Both the position numbers and the translations under genes were made by a program. The notes beneath the pieces are model-generated. The model searched no databases, had not been told where the DNA came from, and was given only the letters and a program-made list of their open reading frames with translations. A DNA stretch of 64,000 bases from Pleomorphomonas sp. PLEO. GTDB taxonomy: Bacteria; Pseudomonadota; Alphaproteobacteria; Rhizobiales; Pleomorphomonadaceae. Shown piece after piece: positions 35,070 through 43,344 of this stretch (positions within the stretch are counted from its first letter, which is position 1; each line of letters begins with the position of its first letter). The stretch is taken from NCBI RefSeq assembly GCF_041320595.1, contig NZ_CP166625.1, positions 4,028,001 to 4,092,000 on the forward strand, read 5' to 3'.

Positions 35070-37829
35070 TCAGTGGTGCTGGAGATCCTTTTTGGCCGCG
35101 GCCGCTCCTGCCTGCGCCTCAAGCCCCATCTTAATCGCCTCTGGCAGAGCGGGAATACGGAATATCCGCACGCCGCAGGCGTTGTAGATGGCATTGAGGA
35201 TCGCCGGATGAAGAGCAGTCAGCGGCGCTTCGCCGACACCTGCCGCACCAAAGGGACCAAGCGGGCGGGCGGTTTCGAGATAGAGGATCTCGATATCGTC
35301 CGGCACATCCTTCGGATAGGGAATGCCGCAATCCTTGAGCGTGGTGTGCAGCTCCAGATCCTCGAAGTCCTCGGTCAGGGCAAGACCAAGACCCTGAGCA
35401 AGACCGCCATAAACCTGACCATCGACAGTGGCCTTGTTGATGATGGTTCCGACGTCGATGGCCGTCGTCAGCTTGACCACGGACGCCTTGCCGGTCTCCA
35501 CGTCGACTTCGACTTCCGGCATGAACACTTCGTACATGTAGATCGGGAAGGGATTTCCCTGGCCGGTGTCCGGCGAACAGTCGGTGCAGGCCGCCGCCAC
35601 CCACTTGCCGTCGTAGGCGAGCGGAATGTTCTCGGCCACCATCTCCTTGTAGGTCCGGTAGCTGCCATCGGCCTTCGTCATGGCCTTGAGCATCATCTCG
35701 GCCGAGACGCGGATGGCATTGCCGCAGAAGACGTTGGAGCGGCTACCACCGGCAGGCCCGCCGTTCGGCCCGAAGGTATCGGCCATGACAAGTCCGATTT
35801 GCTCGGGCTTGACGCCGGCCACACGCAACACCTCATGCGCCATGGTCTGGGCGGAAAGATCGGCACCCTGGCCGTGGTCTTCCCAACCGGAATGGACGAT
35901 GAAGCCGGACGGCGTCATCTCGACACGAGCTTCCGAGCTGTCGGGACCGTCGAGACCGCAGCCGTAGATGCCGAGGGAAATGCCGACGCCGCGCTTGGTC
36001 TCGGGCGTCGACAATTTGGCAGCCCGCTGCTTGGCTTCCAGGTATTTCGGCCGGATCATGTCGAACAGCTGCTTGAGAACCAGCACCTCGGGCTTCTGGC
36101 CGGTCGGTGTTGTCGACGTCTCGTTGTAGAGATTCTTGTAGCGGAACTCGAGCGGATCCTCGCCCATCTTCTCGGCCAGCATGTCCATGGCGATTTCGCC
36201 GGCCAAGAAGGCCTGCGGCGAGCCATAGCCACGGAAAGCCGAGCCCCAGGCGTGGTTGGTCGCAACCGTCTTGCCCTTGCCGCGGATGTTTTCAAGATGG
36301 TAGCCGGCGCCGGTGAACTGGGCCTGACGCAGGGTCACCAGATCGCCGAATTCCGAATAGGGGCCGTGATCGAGCCACCAGTCGGTTTCCATGGCGGTGA
36401 GCTTGCCGTTCTTGTCGCAGGCCAGGCGGATGTTGATGTTGGCCGGGCTGCGCTTACCGGTATAGGTGATGTTCTGGAACTGGTCGTAGACCAGCGACAC
36501 CGGCTTCTTGGTGACGAGAGCGGCGACGCCGAGCAGGGCTTCCATGGTCGGCGAGAACTTGTAGCCGAAGGTGCCGCCGGTGGGGTTCTGGATCAGCCGC
36601 AGCTTCTCGGGAGGAATGCCGAGGCCGGGGCAGATCATGGCGTGATGCAGATGCACGCCGATCGACTTGGACAGGATCGTCAGCACGCCGTCATCGTCGA
36701 CGAAGGCTTCGCCACAGTCAGGCTCCAGATGCAGATGCGGCTGGCGCGAGCAGTAGGTGGTGATGTCGACGACCGCGGCGGCGCTGGCCATCAGCGGCTT
36801 GGTGTCGGCACCCTTGACGACGCCCTGCTCGTAATAGGCATTGGGAACGCCGGGGTGGATTTCCATGGCGTCGGGCGCGAGAGCCGCGAAACCGGACATA
36901 TAGGCCGGCAGCACTTCGAGGTCGACCTTGACCTTCTTGGCGGCGGCGCGGGCGTGTTCTTCAGTGTCGGCGGCAACGATGGCAATGGCATCGCCGAACT
37001 GGAAGATCTTCTCCTTGCACAGGATCGGACGATCCCAACCGTCACCCTTGTTGGTCGGGAAGGTGATGAGGCCGGTGATGGCGTTCTTGCCACCCACGTC
37101 CTTCCAGGTGATGATCCGCTCGACGCCGACCATCTTCTCGGCTTCCGCCGTATCGATGCCCTTGATGAGGGCATGGCTGACCTCGGCCTGGACAAGCGCG
37201 AGGCGCAACGTGCCGGCCGGCATCTTGAGCGCAACGTCGGCTCCGAAGTCCCACGTACCCGTGACCTTGGCGACGGCCGACGGACGGATGTACTCGGTGC
37301 CGAGAATGGAGCCGTCTTCCTTGGCCTTCGGCATGACGTCGTAAATGGTCTTCTCACCGCGCATGATGGCAGCGGCGTCCATCACCGAGTCGATCAGCGG
37401 CTTGTAGCCGGTGCAGCGGCAGAGATTGCGGTTGCGGTGGAACCAGGCGCGGACTTCCTCGCGGGTCGGGTTGAGGTTCTTGTCCAGCAACGCCTTGGCC
37501 GACATGATGAAGCCGGGTGAGCAGATGCCGCACTGGGCGCTGCCGTGGGCCATCCAGGCGACCTGCAGCGGATGAAGATTCTCCGGGGTTCCGATGCCTT
37601 CGATGGTGACGATCTTCGAGCCGGCAGCAAGCTTCTCCATCGGCGTCACGCAGGCACGGATGGGCTTGCTGTCGATCAGCACCGTGCAGGAACCGCACTG
37701 GCCGTCAGCGCAGCAAACCTTACAGCCGGTAAGCATCATCTGCTCGCGCAGCACGTCGGCGAGCGAACGCTTTGGGTCGGCAACGACCCAGCGTTCGACG
37801 CCGTTCACATTTAGAGAAATGCGTTTCAT
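35070..37829 (-). CDS. Molybdopterin-dependent aldehyde oxidoreductase (Mop type)
   Basis: This 919-residue single-chain xanthine-oxidase-family enzyme oxidises aldehydes to acids. The plant-type [2Fe-2S] domain has VCCADGQCGSC (~40-48). The second [2Fe-2S] domain has QCGICSPGF (~99) and NLCRCTGYKP (~136). Two large Moco domains follow, with GGTFGYKFSPT, AFRGYGSPQAF, GGPAGGSRSNV and the catalytic glutamate in GVGEAPLTALHPA near 870. No FAD domain is present. Whole-length similarity to the Desulfovibrio gigas Mop enzyme is clear from memory of that sequence. Expected acceptors are flavodoxin-like or the downstream oxidoreductase. XdhC lies just upstream. Confidence 0.95.
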   Translation of the reverse strand: MKRISLNVNGVERWVVADPKRSLADVLREQMMLTGCKVCCADGQCGSCTVLIDSKPIRACVTPMEKLAAGSKIVTIEGIGTPENLHPLQVAWMAHGSAQCGICSPGFIMSAKALLDKNLNPTREEVRAWFHRNRNLCRCTGYKPLIDSVMDAAAIMRGEKTIYDVMPKAKEDGSILGTEYIRPSAVAKVTGTWDFGADVALKMPAGTLRLALVQAEVSHALIKGIDTAEAEKMVGVERIITWKDVGGKNAITGLITFPTNKGDGWDRPILCKEKIFQFGDAIAIVAADTEEHARAAAKKVKVDLEVLPAYMSGFAALAPDAMEIHPGVPNAYYEQGVVKGADTKPLMASAAAVVDITTYCSRQPHLHLEPDCGEAFVDDDGVLTILSKSIGVHLHHAMICPGLGIPPEKLRLIQNPTGGTFGYKFSPTMEALLGVAALVTKKPVSLVYDQFQNITYTGKRSPANINIRLACDKNGKLTAMETDWWLDHGPYSEFGDLVTLRQAQFTGAGYHLENIRGKGKTVATNHAWGSAFRGYGSPQAFLAGEIAMDMLAEKMGEDPLEFRYKNLYNETSTTPTGQKPEVLVLKQLFDMIRPKYLEAKQRAAKLSTPETKRGVGISLGIYGCGLDGPDSSEARVEMTPSGFIVHSGWEDHGQGADLSAQTMAHEVLRVAGVKPEQIGLVMADTFGPNGGPAGGSRSNVFCGNAIRVSAEMMLKAMTKADGSYRTYKEMVAENIPLAYDGKWVAAACTDCSPDTGQGNPFPIYMYEVFMPEVEVDVETGKASVVKLTTAIDVGTIINKATVDGQVYGGLAQGLGLALTEDFEDLELHTTLKDCGIPYPKDVPDDIEILYLETARPLGPFGAAGVGEAPLTALHPAILNAIYNACGVRIFRIPALPEAIKMGLEAQAGAAAAKKDLQHH

Positions 37830-37870
37830 GTCTTCCTCCTAGGCCGTCTTGTCTGTTCCGACGTCCGCAC

Positions 37871-38719
37871 TCAGCTGGCGGCAGCGAAAGGCGCCGCCTC
37901 CTCTACAGCCCCACACCAGTCCATGGTCCGCGTCAGCGGGCATGCCTTGTCGACACCTCGGATGTGGGCGATCATTTCGGCGGTCACGCAGACCGCGATT
38001 TCCTCGGGCCCTTCGGCCCCGATCTCGAGACCGACGGGAGCGTGGACGCGTCCAAACGCTTCCGGGGCAAAGCCGGCGGCAACGAGATTCTTGTAGACAG
38101 TGAGCACCTTGCGCTTCGAACCGATCATGCCGATGTAACCAGCCGGCGTGCCAAGCGCCCAGGCAAGCGCCTCCTGATCGAGGGCATGGCCGCGCATGGC
38201 GATGAACACCAGCGACGAGGCGTTGGGCGACAGATGCGTGGTGGTCTCGGCGAGTGGTCCGCCATGGGTGCTGTTGGCGGCAGGAAAGCGCTCGGCATTT
38301 GCGAACTCGACACGATCGTCGACAACCACCGTTTCGAAACCCAGCGTCCGGCAGATCGTTTCCGTCATCAGGCCGACATGACCGCCGCCGAAAATATAGA
38401 CGGTCCGGTTGGGCATGATTGCCTCGATGTAAAACTGCAGTTTACCGCCGCAGATCATGCCGAGATCGAGCGTCGGATTCTTGTGAAGATCGATGGCCAG
38501 CATCTGCGACAGGCCTGATGCGATGACCTCGCGGGCGATCATGATCGCCCTGCCCTCGGCGGCTCCGCCACCGACCGTACCGGCGATCGTGCCGTCGGCT
38601 CGTACCAGCATCTTGGCGGCCGTCGCCGACGGCGTAGACCCCGATTGGGTAACAATGGAAACCAGCGCGGCGCGGCGACCGGCATCGCGCTCCCGGATGA
38701 GTTCCTTGTAGATATCCAT
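37871..38719 (-). CDS. xdhC: XdhC/CoxF-family Mo-hydroxylase maturation factor
   Basis: The ~282-residue protein binds Moco, protects its sulfurated form and delivers it to xanthine-oxidase-family enzymes. The N-terminal XdhC_CoxI domain has GSTPSATAAKMLV and GTVGGGAAEGRA. The C-terminal Rossmann domain has YIFGGGHVG (~130), GYIGMIGSKRK and HAPVGLEIGAEGPEEIAV. ATG 38719 is chosen for GGAGGACAGC upstream. It precedes the aldehyde oxidoreductase by 41 bases, so one transcript is likely. Confidence 0.93.
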   Translation of the reverse strand: MDIYKELIRERDAGRRAALVSIVTQSGSTPSATAAKMLVRADGTIAGTVGGGAAEGRAIMIAREVIASGLSQMLAIDLHKNPTLDLGMICGGKLQFYIEAIMPNRTVYIFGGGHVGLMTETICRTLGFETVVVDDRVEFANAERFPAANSTHGGPLAETTTHLSPNASSLVFIAMRGHALDQEALAWALGTPAGYIGMIGSKRKVLTVYKNLVAAGFAPEAFGRVHAPVGLEIGAEGPEEIAVCVTAEMIAHIRGVDKACPLTRTMDWCGAVEEAAPFAAAS

Positions 38720-39180
38720 GCTGTCCTCCGGCGGCCTGCAGACGCTGTAATCTCGACCGGCCGCCCTCTCCTGCTCCCCTGCCAAACCCGATTTTCCTCC
38801 TCGGGGTAGCGGCGAGTGGCGGCCTGTCCATGTTGAGGAGACTCTGCCGATGCGAGGGGAAAATCTGTCCGGTACAGGACTCGTGGTCCTAAAATCGCTG
38901 TCACCTGCACGACGATTTTGGGCGGTTCAAACGATATGAACCGAACGAAAATGCCAGAAATCCGGGACTTACTGGCACCAGCGCCCAATTAGGAAGCGAC
39001 ATGCGTATGATCACGCATGGGATAGGCGACAAACCTTGTTTGCCTCTTCGAAAGGTCGTGGATGACGGGTACGCGGCTGATATGAAAAAGCGGCTCGCCT
39101 TGTTCAAGGCGGCCGCTTAGGTGGGACAGTATGATTGGGGGCCGTCACGCTCTCATCGTAAGTGCGTCAGGAGATGAGCC
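38720..39180. promoter_or_regulatory. Control region of xdhC-mop with two strong dyads
   Basis: This 461-base gap has no convincing gene and should hold the promoter for the aldehyde oxidoreductase operon. CCTAAAATCG (38888-38897) and CGATTTTGGG (38913-38922) are ten-base arms with nine matches and a 15-base spacer. Directly beside them GGTTCA (38924-38929) and TGAACC (38937-38942) form a perfect six-base dyad with seven bases between. I could not place a sigma-54 GG/GC promoter. Confidence 0.55.
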
Positions 39181-39453
39181 TCAGCCCCCGGTCATGGGCG
39201 GAAAGAGAGCAATTTCCCGCGCGTCTCCGAGTGCTTCGTGCTGCTCGATATGCAACTGGTCGACGGCGACACGGATGGTCGATGGCGACTCCAGCGCATA
39301 GGCATAGTTGTCGCCACATCCGGACAGCCAGGCGATCAACTCACCGGCTGTCCGGACGTTGTCAGGCAGATTCAGATGCTCGTCGGAGAGACCGATGCGC
39401 TCGCGCACCCAGGCGAAATAGACGACGCGGACCTCTCGGCGCTGCGTTTCCAT
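39181..39453 (-). CDS. MoaD/ThiS-like sulfur-carrier protein
   Basis: This ~90-residue beta-grasp protein ends in FPPMTGG, the di-glycine tail that is adenylated and thiocarboxylated. It starts at ATG 39453 after GGAGGAACCG. It may act as MoaD for molybdopterin synthesis, fed by the MoeB/ThiF-like enzyme at 20969, or as a dedicated carrier for the Mo enzyme downstream. No MoaE partner is in the window. It follows the flavodiiron gene by 28 bases. Confidence 0.85.
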   Translation of the reverse strand: METQRREVRVVYFAWVRERIGLSDEHLNLPDNVRTAGELIAWLSGCGDNYAYALESPSTIRVAVDQLHIEQHEALGDAREIALFPPMTGG

Positions 39454-39481
39454 CGGTTCCTCCGACTTCCGGCAATGCCGA

Positions 39482-40669
39482 TCAGGCCGCGGCCTGCTTG
39501 GCGGCATGCGCGGCGGCGATATCGTCGGCGAGGCGGTCGAGCTCGGCGAACGCCGCTTCGCGCGGCAAGCCCTTGACCATCACCGGTTCGAAGAAGGTGG
39601 CACTCAGCTTCGGCAGCATCGATTGGATGATCTCCGGCAGATTGCCCTCCCAGCCGAAGGAGCCGATCACCGCCGCATACTTGGCTTTGAGGCCGAGCAC
39701 GTTGGCGAGGAGGGCCGCGTAGGCGACGCTGGGGTGCGGTCCCGACAACACCGTCGGCGAGGCGAACACCACGGTCGACGCTTCGACAAGGCTCATGGCG
39801 AACTCGCCGGTATCGAGATCGACGACGTTGATCGGCTTGGCGCCGATTCCACGCTCGATGAGTCGGTCAGTGAGGTAGCCGACCATCAGCGCCGTACTCT
39901 CGTACATCGACACGTAGGGGATGACCACGAAGGGCTTGGGCTCGTCGGATGTCCAGGACCTATATAGGTCGAGAATGAAGGGCGGACGGGCGTAGATCGG
40001 GCCATGGCTGGGGGCGATGAAGTCGAGCTCCAGCGCCCGGACCTTGTCGCCAGCTTCCTTCGAGAAGCTCCGGTAGGGCATCATGATCTCGGCATAGTAG
40101 CGCTTGGCCGCCGTCTCGACCCGCGCTTCGTCATCGGCAAAAAGATCGGTGGTGGCGAGGTGGGCGCCCAGGAAGTCGCAGGTGAAGGCGATGCGCGATT
40201 CCGGGATGTAGGTGACCATGGTATCGGGCCAGTGGACCCAAGGGGTCATCAGGAATTGCAGCGTCTTGTCGCCGAGCGACAGGGTGTGGCCATCACCGAC
40301 GGTGATGAAGGCATCGCGACTGACCGGCAGAGTATCGAGGATGAAGCGCTTGCACTTGGCGTTGGTCACCACCTTGGCGTCGGGGAAGAGCTCGAGGACG
40401 GCGGGAATGGAGCCGGAGTGATCCTGCTCGGCATGATTGGCGACGATATAGTCGATCCGCTCGATGCCGGACTTCTTGAGCGCGGCGATGAATTCCGCTG
40501 TTTTCGGCGGATAAATGGTGTCGATCAACGCCGTCTTTTCGCTGCCTTTGACCAGATAGGCGTTGTAGGTCGTGCCTTCCGGCAGGGGAACCAACTCATC
40601 GAAGAGCTCACGATCCCAGTCGATCGCCCGATATGAGAAAATGCCGTCCGTAACCTTTTGCGGGATCAT
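39482..40669 (-). CDS. Flavodiiron protein (FprA/ROO-type)
   Basis: This is a 395-residue A-type flavoprotein. The N-terminal metallo-beta-lactamase-like domain holds the diiron ligands (NHAEQDHSGS ~80-89; later SHGP), and the C-terminal flavodoxin domain binds FMN (VFASPTVLSGPHPS and GSFGWEGNLPEII). These enzymes reduce oxygen to water or nitric oxide to nitrous oxide and protect oxygen-sensitive metabolism. No extra rubredoxin or flavin reductase domain is fused. It sits between the ArsM-like and MoaD-like genes in one direction with short gaps. Confidence 0.93.
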   Translation of the reverse strand: MIPQKVTDGIFSYRAIDWDRELFDELVPLPEGTTYNAYLVKGSEKTALIDTIYPPKTAEFIAALKKSGIERIDYIVANHAEQDHSGSIPAVLELFPDAKVVTNAKCKRFILDTLPVSRDAFITVGDGHTLSLGDKTLQFLMTPWVHWPDTMVTYIPESRIAFTCDFLGAHLATTDLFADDEARVETAAKRYYAEIMMPYRSFSKEAGDKVRALELDFIAPSHGPIYARPPFILDLYRSWTSDEPKPFVVIPYVSMYESTALMVGYLTDRLIERGIGAKPINVVDLDTGEFAMSLVEASTVVFASPTVLSGPHPSVAYAALLANVLGLKAKYAAVIGSFGWEGNLPEIIQSMLPKLSATFFEPVMVKGLPREAAFAELDRLADDIAAAHAAKQAAA

Positions 40670-40709
40670 CGCGAATACCTTTCACTTGATGACGATAAAC
40701 AGGGTGGGC

Positions 40710-41759
40710 TCAGCAGCAGCCCGAGATCGGGGCGCCGCCGGTCTGAGCGCTCGAGCCGGATGGCGAGCACTCGAACCGACCGAAATGCGTGGTTCGATCG
40801 CCATCGACACGGAAATGACGCCTAAAGCGGCTTTCCCCGACCATGGCGGCCGTGTTGCCGCAGACCAGCATTGGTTTGCCGGCGATGAAGCGATGATGAT
40901 CGTCGAGAACGAAACCGGCGGGGGCATCGGGCACGGTGCCAAGATAGGTCGCCACCTGACCGTAGTCCTCGCAACAGTCTTCGAGGTTGTCGAGCTTGAA
41001 GGCCCTGACTGTCATCGACGAGAAGGTCGTCGGACCGACCAGCAGCTCGATGTAAGGGTGGTCGAGGACGATCGTTCGCCGGGCGAGCAATCGAAAATCC
41101 AGCCAGCCAGCAACTGCCATCAGGCGTCGGAAATCCTCCACATAGAGCGCCCCGCCAAGACATTCGCCGACCAGCAGCGGGTCGGCGGCCACGTCGGCCG
41201 GCAGACGACGGCTTGCGAAGATGTCGGAGAACAGCAGCTCCCCACCCGGCTTCAGAACCCGCCGTATCTCGGCAAATACCCTTGCCTTGTCGGCAGACAG
41301 ATTGAGGGCGCAGTTGGAGATCACCGCATCGACCGATCCATCGGCGACACCGACAGCCGACAAATCCTCGAACCGACCTTCGAGAAAACTGACGTTGGAT
41401 GCTTTGTGCCCAAAGATGCGCGCCTGTTCCGCCTGATGGTCACGGCCGACCGCCAGTTGCTCGGGGGTCATGTCGACGCCGATCGACCGACCGGTTTCCC
41501 CGACCAGAGCCGACAGCATGAACACGTCGCGCCCTGTGCCACAACCGAGGTCGAGTACGGTGAGGCCGTCGACATCGTCCGGAATCGGCGAGCCGCAGCC
41601 GTAGAACCGGTTCAACACCTCGGGATGGATGGTATTGAGAATCGACCGTAGTCTCGGAGAAAGTGGCTCGGTGGAACAGCAGGCGCCCGTCTTGAGGTCG
41701 TCTCGCCCCTTGAGCCGAGTCCCATAATAATCGCGAACGGTCGCTGTTACTTCATCCAT
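40710..41759 (-). CDS. ArsM-like arsenite methyltransferase
   Basis: The ~349-residue protein methylates trivalent arsenic with SAM if it behaves like its family. It has ACCSTEP near residue 30, SAM motif VLDLGCGTGRDVFMLSALVG (~70), the conserved cysteine in ISNCALNLS (~150), LKPGGELLFSDIFASRR, and GECLGGALY (~200), matching the three-cysteine As(III) site. It ends SGCC, a tail common in ArsM. ATG 41759 has GGAGGT upstream; a GTG at 41771 is less likely. No arsR, arsB or arsC is nearby. Confidence 0.88.
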   Translation of the reverse strand: MDEVTATVRDYYGTRLKGRDDLKTGACCSTEPLSPRLRSILNTIHPEVLNRFYGCGSPIPDDVDGLTVLDLGCGTGRDVFMLSALVGETGRSIGVDMTPEQLAVGRDHQAEQARIFGHKASNVSFLEGRFEDLSAVGVADGSVDAVISNCALNLSADKARVFAEIRRVLKPGGELLFSDIFASRRLPADVAADPLLVGECLGGALYVEDFRRLMAVAGWLDFRLLARRTIVLDHPYIELLVGPTTFSSMTVRAFKLDNLEDCCEDYGQVATYLGTVPDAPAGFVLDDHHRFIAGKPMLVCGNTAAMVGESRFRRHFRVDGDRTTHFGRFECSPSGSSAQTGGAPISGCC

Positions 41760-41934
41760 CACGACCTCCACTTCCTGCTCCTTCCCATCCAGCCGGATGT
41801 CGGGAAACGTCGGTCGAGATCATCGCGCCGAATTGGTGACTGGGTCTGTCATGTAGAAGACAAAGGGCGAAAATGACCGCCCGGCATCACAACATGGCCT
41901 CGTGCGTTGAGCTGTTGATCCGTCCGCCAAGGCT

Positions 41935-41976
41935 TAAAAAACAAAAGGCTTAGCTGTCACCAGCTAAGCCTTTTGT
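41935..41976 (-). terminator. Strong Rho-independent terminator of tRNA-Val
   Basis: Read leftward, ACAAAAGGCTTAGCTG (41961-41976 side) pairs with the complementary arm at 41941-41956 around a four-base loop, a perfect 16-pair stem, followed by TTTTGTTTTTT. It ends the tRNA transcript and separates it from arsM. Confidence 0.92.
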
Positions 41977-41980
41977 TGAA

Positions 41981-42055
41981 TGGTGGTCGCTGTAGGGATT
42001 GAACCTACGACCCCCGCAGTGTGAATGCGATGCTCTCCCGCTGAGCTAAGCGACC
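41981..42055 (-). tRNA. tRNA-Val (anticodon CAC)
   Basis: A complete cloverleaf reads leftward: acceptor GGTCGCT with AGCGACC, D arm GCTC/GAGC, anticodon stem TCGCA/TGCGG region with loop TTCACAC (anticodon CAC), T arm GTAGG TTCAATC CCTAC, discriminator A and an encoded CCA at 41981-41983. Confidence 0.95.
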
Positions 42056-42065
42056 TTAAACCAAC

Positions 42066-42094
42066 CTACTACAGTCTGAGACTACGTTTTTCAA
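42066..42094 (-). promoter_or_regulatory. Probable sigma-70 promoter of tRNA-Val
   Basis: Read leftward, TTGAAA (42089-42094) and TAGTAG (42066-42071) are separated by 17 bases and lie about ten bases before the tRNA. The -10 box is imperfect. Confidence 0.5.
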
Positions 42095-42102
42095 GCAAGA
42101 GA

Positions 42103-42145
42103 ACACTTGTCTGAACGAAGTGCCTTCCGGCTGAGCTACGCGCCC
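42103..42145 (-). pseudogene. Truncated tRNA-like 5' half (probable tRNA-Val remnant)
   Basis: Read leftward from 42145, GGGCGCGTAGCTCAGC and then CGGAAGGCACTTCGTTCA match the acceptor 5' strand, D arm and first anticodon-stem strand of an alphaproteobacterial tRNA-Val. After the TTCAGAC loop the 3' half is missing and no T arm follows. It sits about 50 bases upstream of the intact tRNA-Val. Confidence 0.6.
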
Positions 42146-42219
42146 GAACCTTGATGCGGTGGCGCGATATAAGGGCCCTCGGTGGGGCAAGTCAAGGCGT
42201 CATGGAAACGAAAATTCGA

Positions 42220-42237
42220 TCGCCGGATATCCGGCGA
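42220..42237. repeat. Perfect 18-base palindrome
   Basis: TCGCCGGATATCCGGCGA is perfectly self-complementary with no spacer. It lies between the tRNA remnant and the TerB-like gene and could be a dimeric protein-binding site. Confidence 0.6.
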
Positions 42238-42318
42238 AGAGAGGCCAGAAGTCTCGCCCACTGCCAGCGAAAATGCAGCCAGAACAGAAACAAGAGAAGA
42301 CGGCGGGCCATAAATTTT

Positions 42319-42350
42319 CGCGGCGCCCGGTGGGATGTCCGGGCGCCGCG
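42319..42350. terminator. Long GC hairpin downstream of the TerB-like gene
   Basis: CGCGGCGCCCGG and CCGGGCGCCGCG form a perfect 12-pair stem with loop TGGGATGT, 38 bases past the TerB-like stop. No U-run follows on the minus strand, so termination by the intrinsic mechanism is uncertain. Confidence 0.55.
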
Positions 42351-42387
42351 CGCAGGGCGCTGCGTAGGGGAAGCGCTCTTGACCGGG

Positions 42388-43344
42388 TCAGGCAGCGGTG
42401 TCGAGCAAAGTACGCAGCGATGGATGGATGTCCGGACTTTCCTCGGACAAGAATTTCAAAAGCGCCCTTTCGTTGGCGTGGATCACCCCGTCGCGGCCGA
42501 TTCGATCAGCCAGCCATTTCACTTCCTCCGAGGTGACCGCTTCCGCTTGGCGGATGCGGGTCTCATCGGCCTCATTTAGCATTGAGGATGTGTCGTCTTG
42601 CTGACGCCAGGCTGACCAGACACCCCGCAGGCCATTGGACAGCATGCTCGAGAGCATGTCGCCAAACAGCGCGGTGACGCCGCCGGTCGGGGCATCGAGC
42701 CAGGCATCGCGGCTGAGCGTTTCCTCGCGCGATAGCAGCGTATAGCCGCGCGCCGCCATCAGGAAGGAAGCGATCGCCTTGACGAATAGATCGGACCAGG
42801 CGGGATCGTTTTCCGCCTCGCGGCTATGATCGTTGAGGTCGAACAGCACTTCCGCTTCTTCGCGGCTGATGCCGACGGACCGCTCGCTGCCGAAAGCGTA
42901 GAGAATCGAGCGCAGGCGTTCGACGTCGGCGGCGGAGATGATGCCACCCTCGGCGCCAGTCAGTACGGACCGCGACACCTCTGCGAGTGCGAAGGCGGAA
43001 AGCTCCACGGGCACCGAATCAGCCCGGCGCATGATGTTGACCAGAAGATCGACTTCCATATCGGTGGTGATGCCGTCGGCCGAGAGCACACCAATCAGCC
43101 AGCGGGCCATTTCCTCGCTGACATGGCCGCTCGGAGCCGTCTGCAGGGCGACATAATCGGTCAAAGCTTCAGTATAGAGCTGACGACCGGTCGCCGTCGG
43201 GAAGCCCTCCTCGGCGGCGAGACGGCAAAGACGGCGGACTTCCTCGGCATCGACGGCGCCGTCGGCATAAACGGAGGCCCGCAAAAGAGCGACAGCGTCG
43301 AGCGGCGCGGCGTCTGGCGCTATCGTCTTTCCGCTGTCGGTCAT
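42388..43344 (-). CDS. TerB-like domain protein
   Basis: The 318-residue soluble acidic protein appears to hold helical TerB-like repeats. ALLRASVYADGAVDAEEVRRL (~18-40) and a related C-terminal stretch LADRIGRDGVIHANERALLKFL (~280-300) both resemble the D-G-x-x-x-x-E metal-binding loops of the family. The middle (~120-230) is also helical. TerB domains bind divalent metal and are linked to tellurite and other stress responses. It stands alone. A precise function is not assignable. Confidence 0.7.
   Translation of the reverse strand: MTDSGKTIAPDAAPLDAVALLRASVYADGAVDAEEVRRLCRLAAEEGFPTATGRQLYTEALTDYVALQTAPSGHVSEEMARWLIGVLSADGITTDMEVDLLVNIMRRADSVPVELSAFALAEVSRSVLTGAEGGIISAADVERLRSILYAFGSERSVGISREEAEVLFDLNDHSREAENDPAWSDLFVKAIASFLMAARGYTLLSREETLSRDAWLDAPTGGVTALFGDMLSSMLSNGLRGVWSAWRQQDDTSSMLNEADETRIRQAEAVTSEEVKWLADRIGRDGVIHANERALLKFLSEESPDIHPSLRTLLDTAA

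Noticed and set aside
35073-37520. An 815-residue open frame on the plus strand across the aldehyde oxidoreductase gene
   Set aside because: It is antisense to a protein with clear whole-length homology and has low-complexity composition with no motif. High GC leaves the opposite strand open by chance.
38720-39180. A sigma-54 promoter (TGGCAC-N5-TTGCW) before xdhC
   Set aside because: TGGCAC-like words occur, but none has the GC element at the right spacing.
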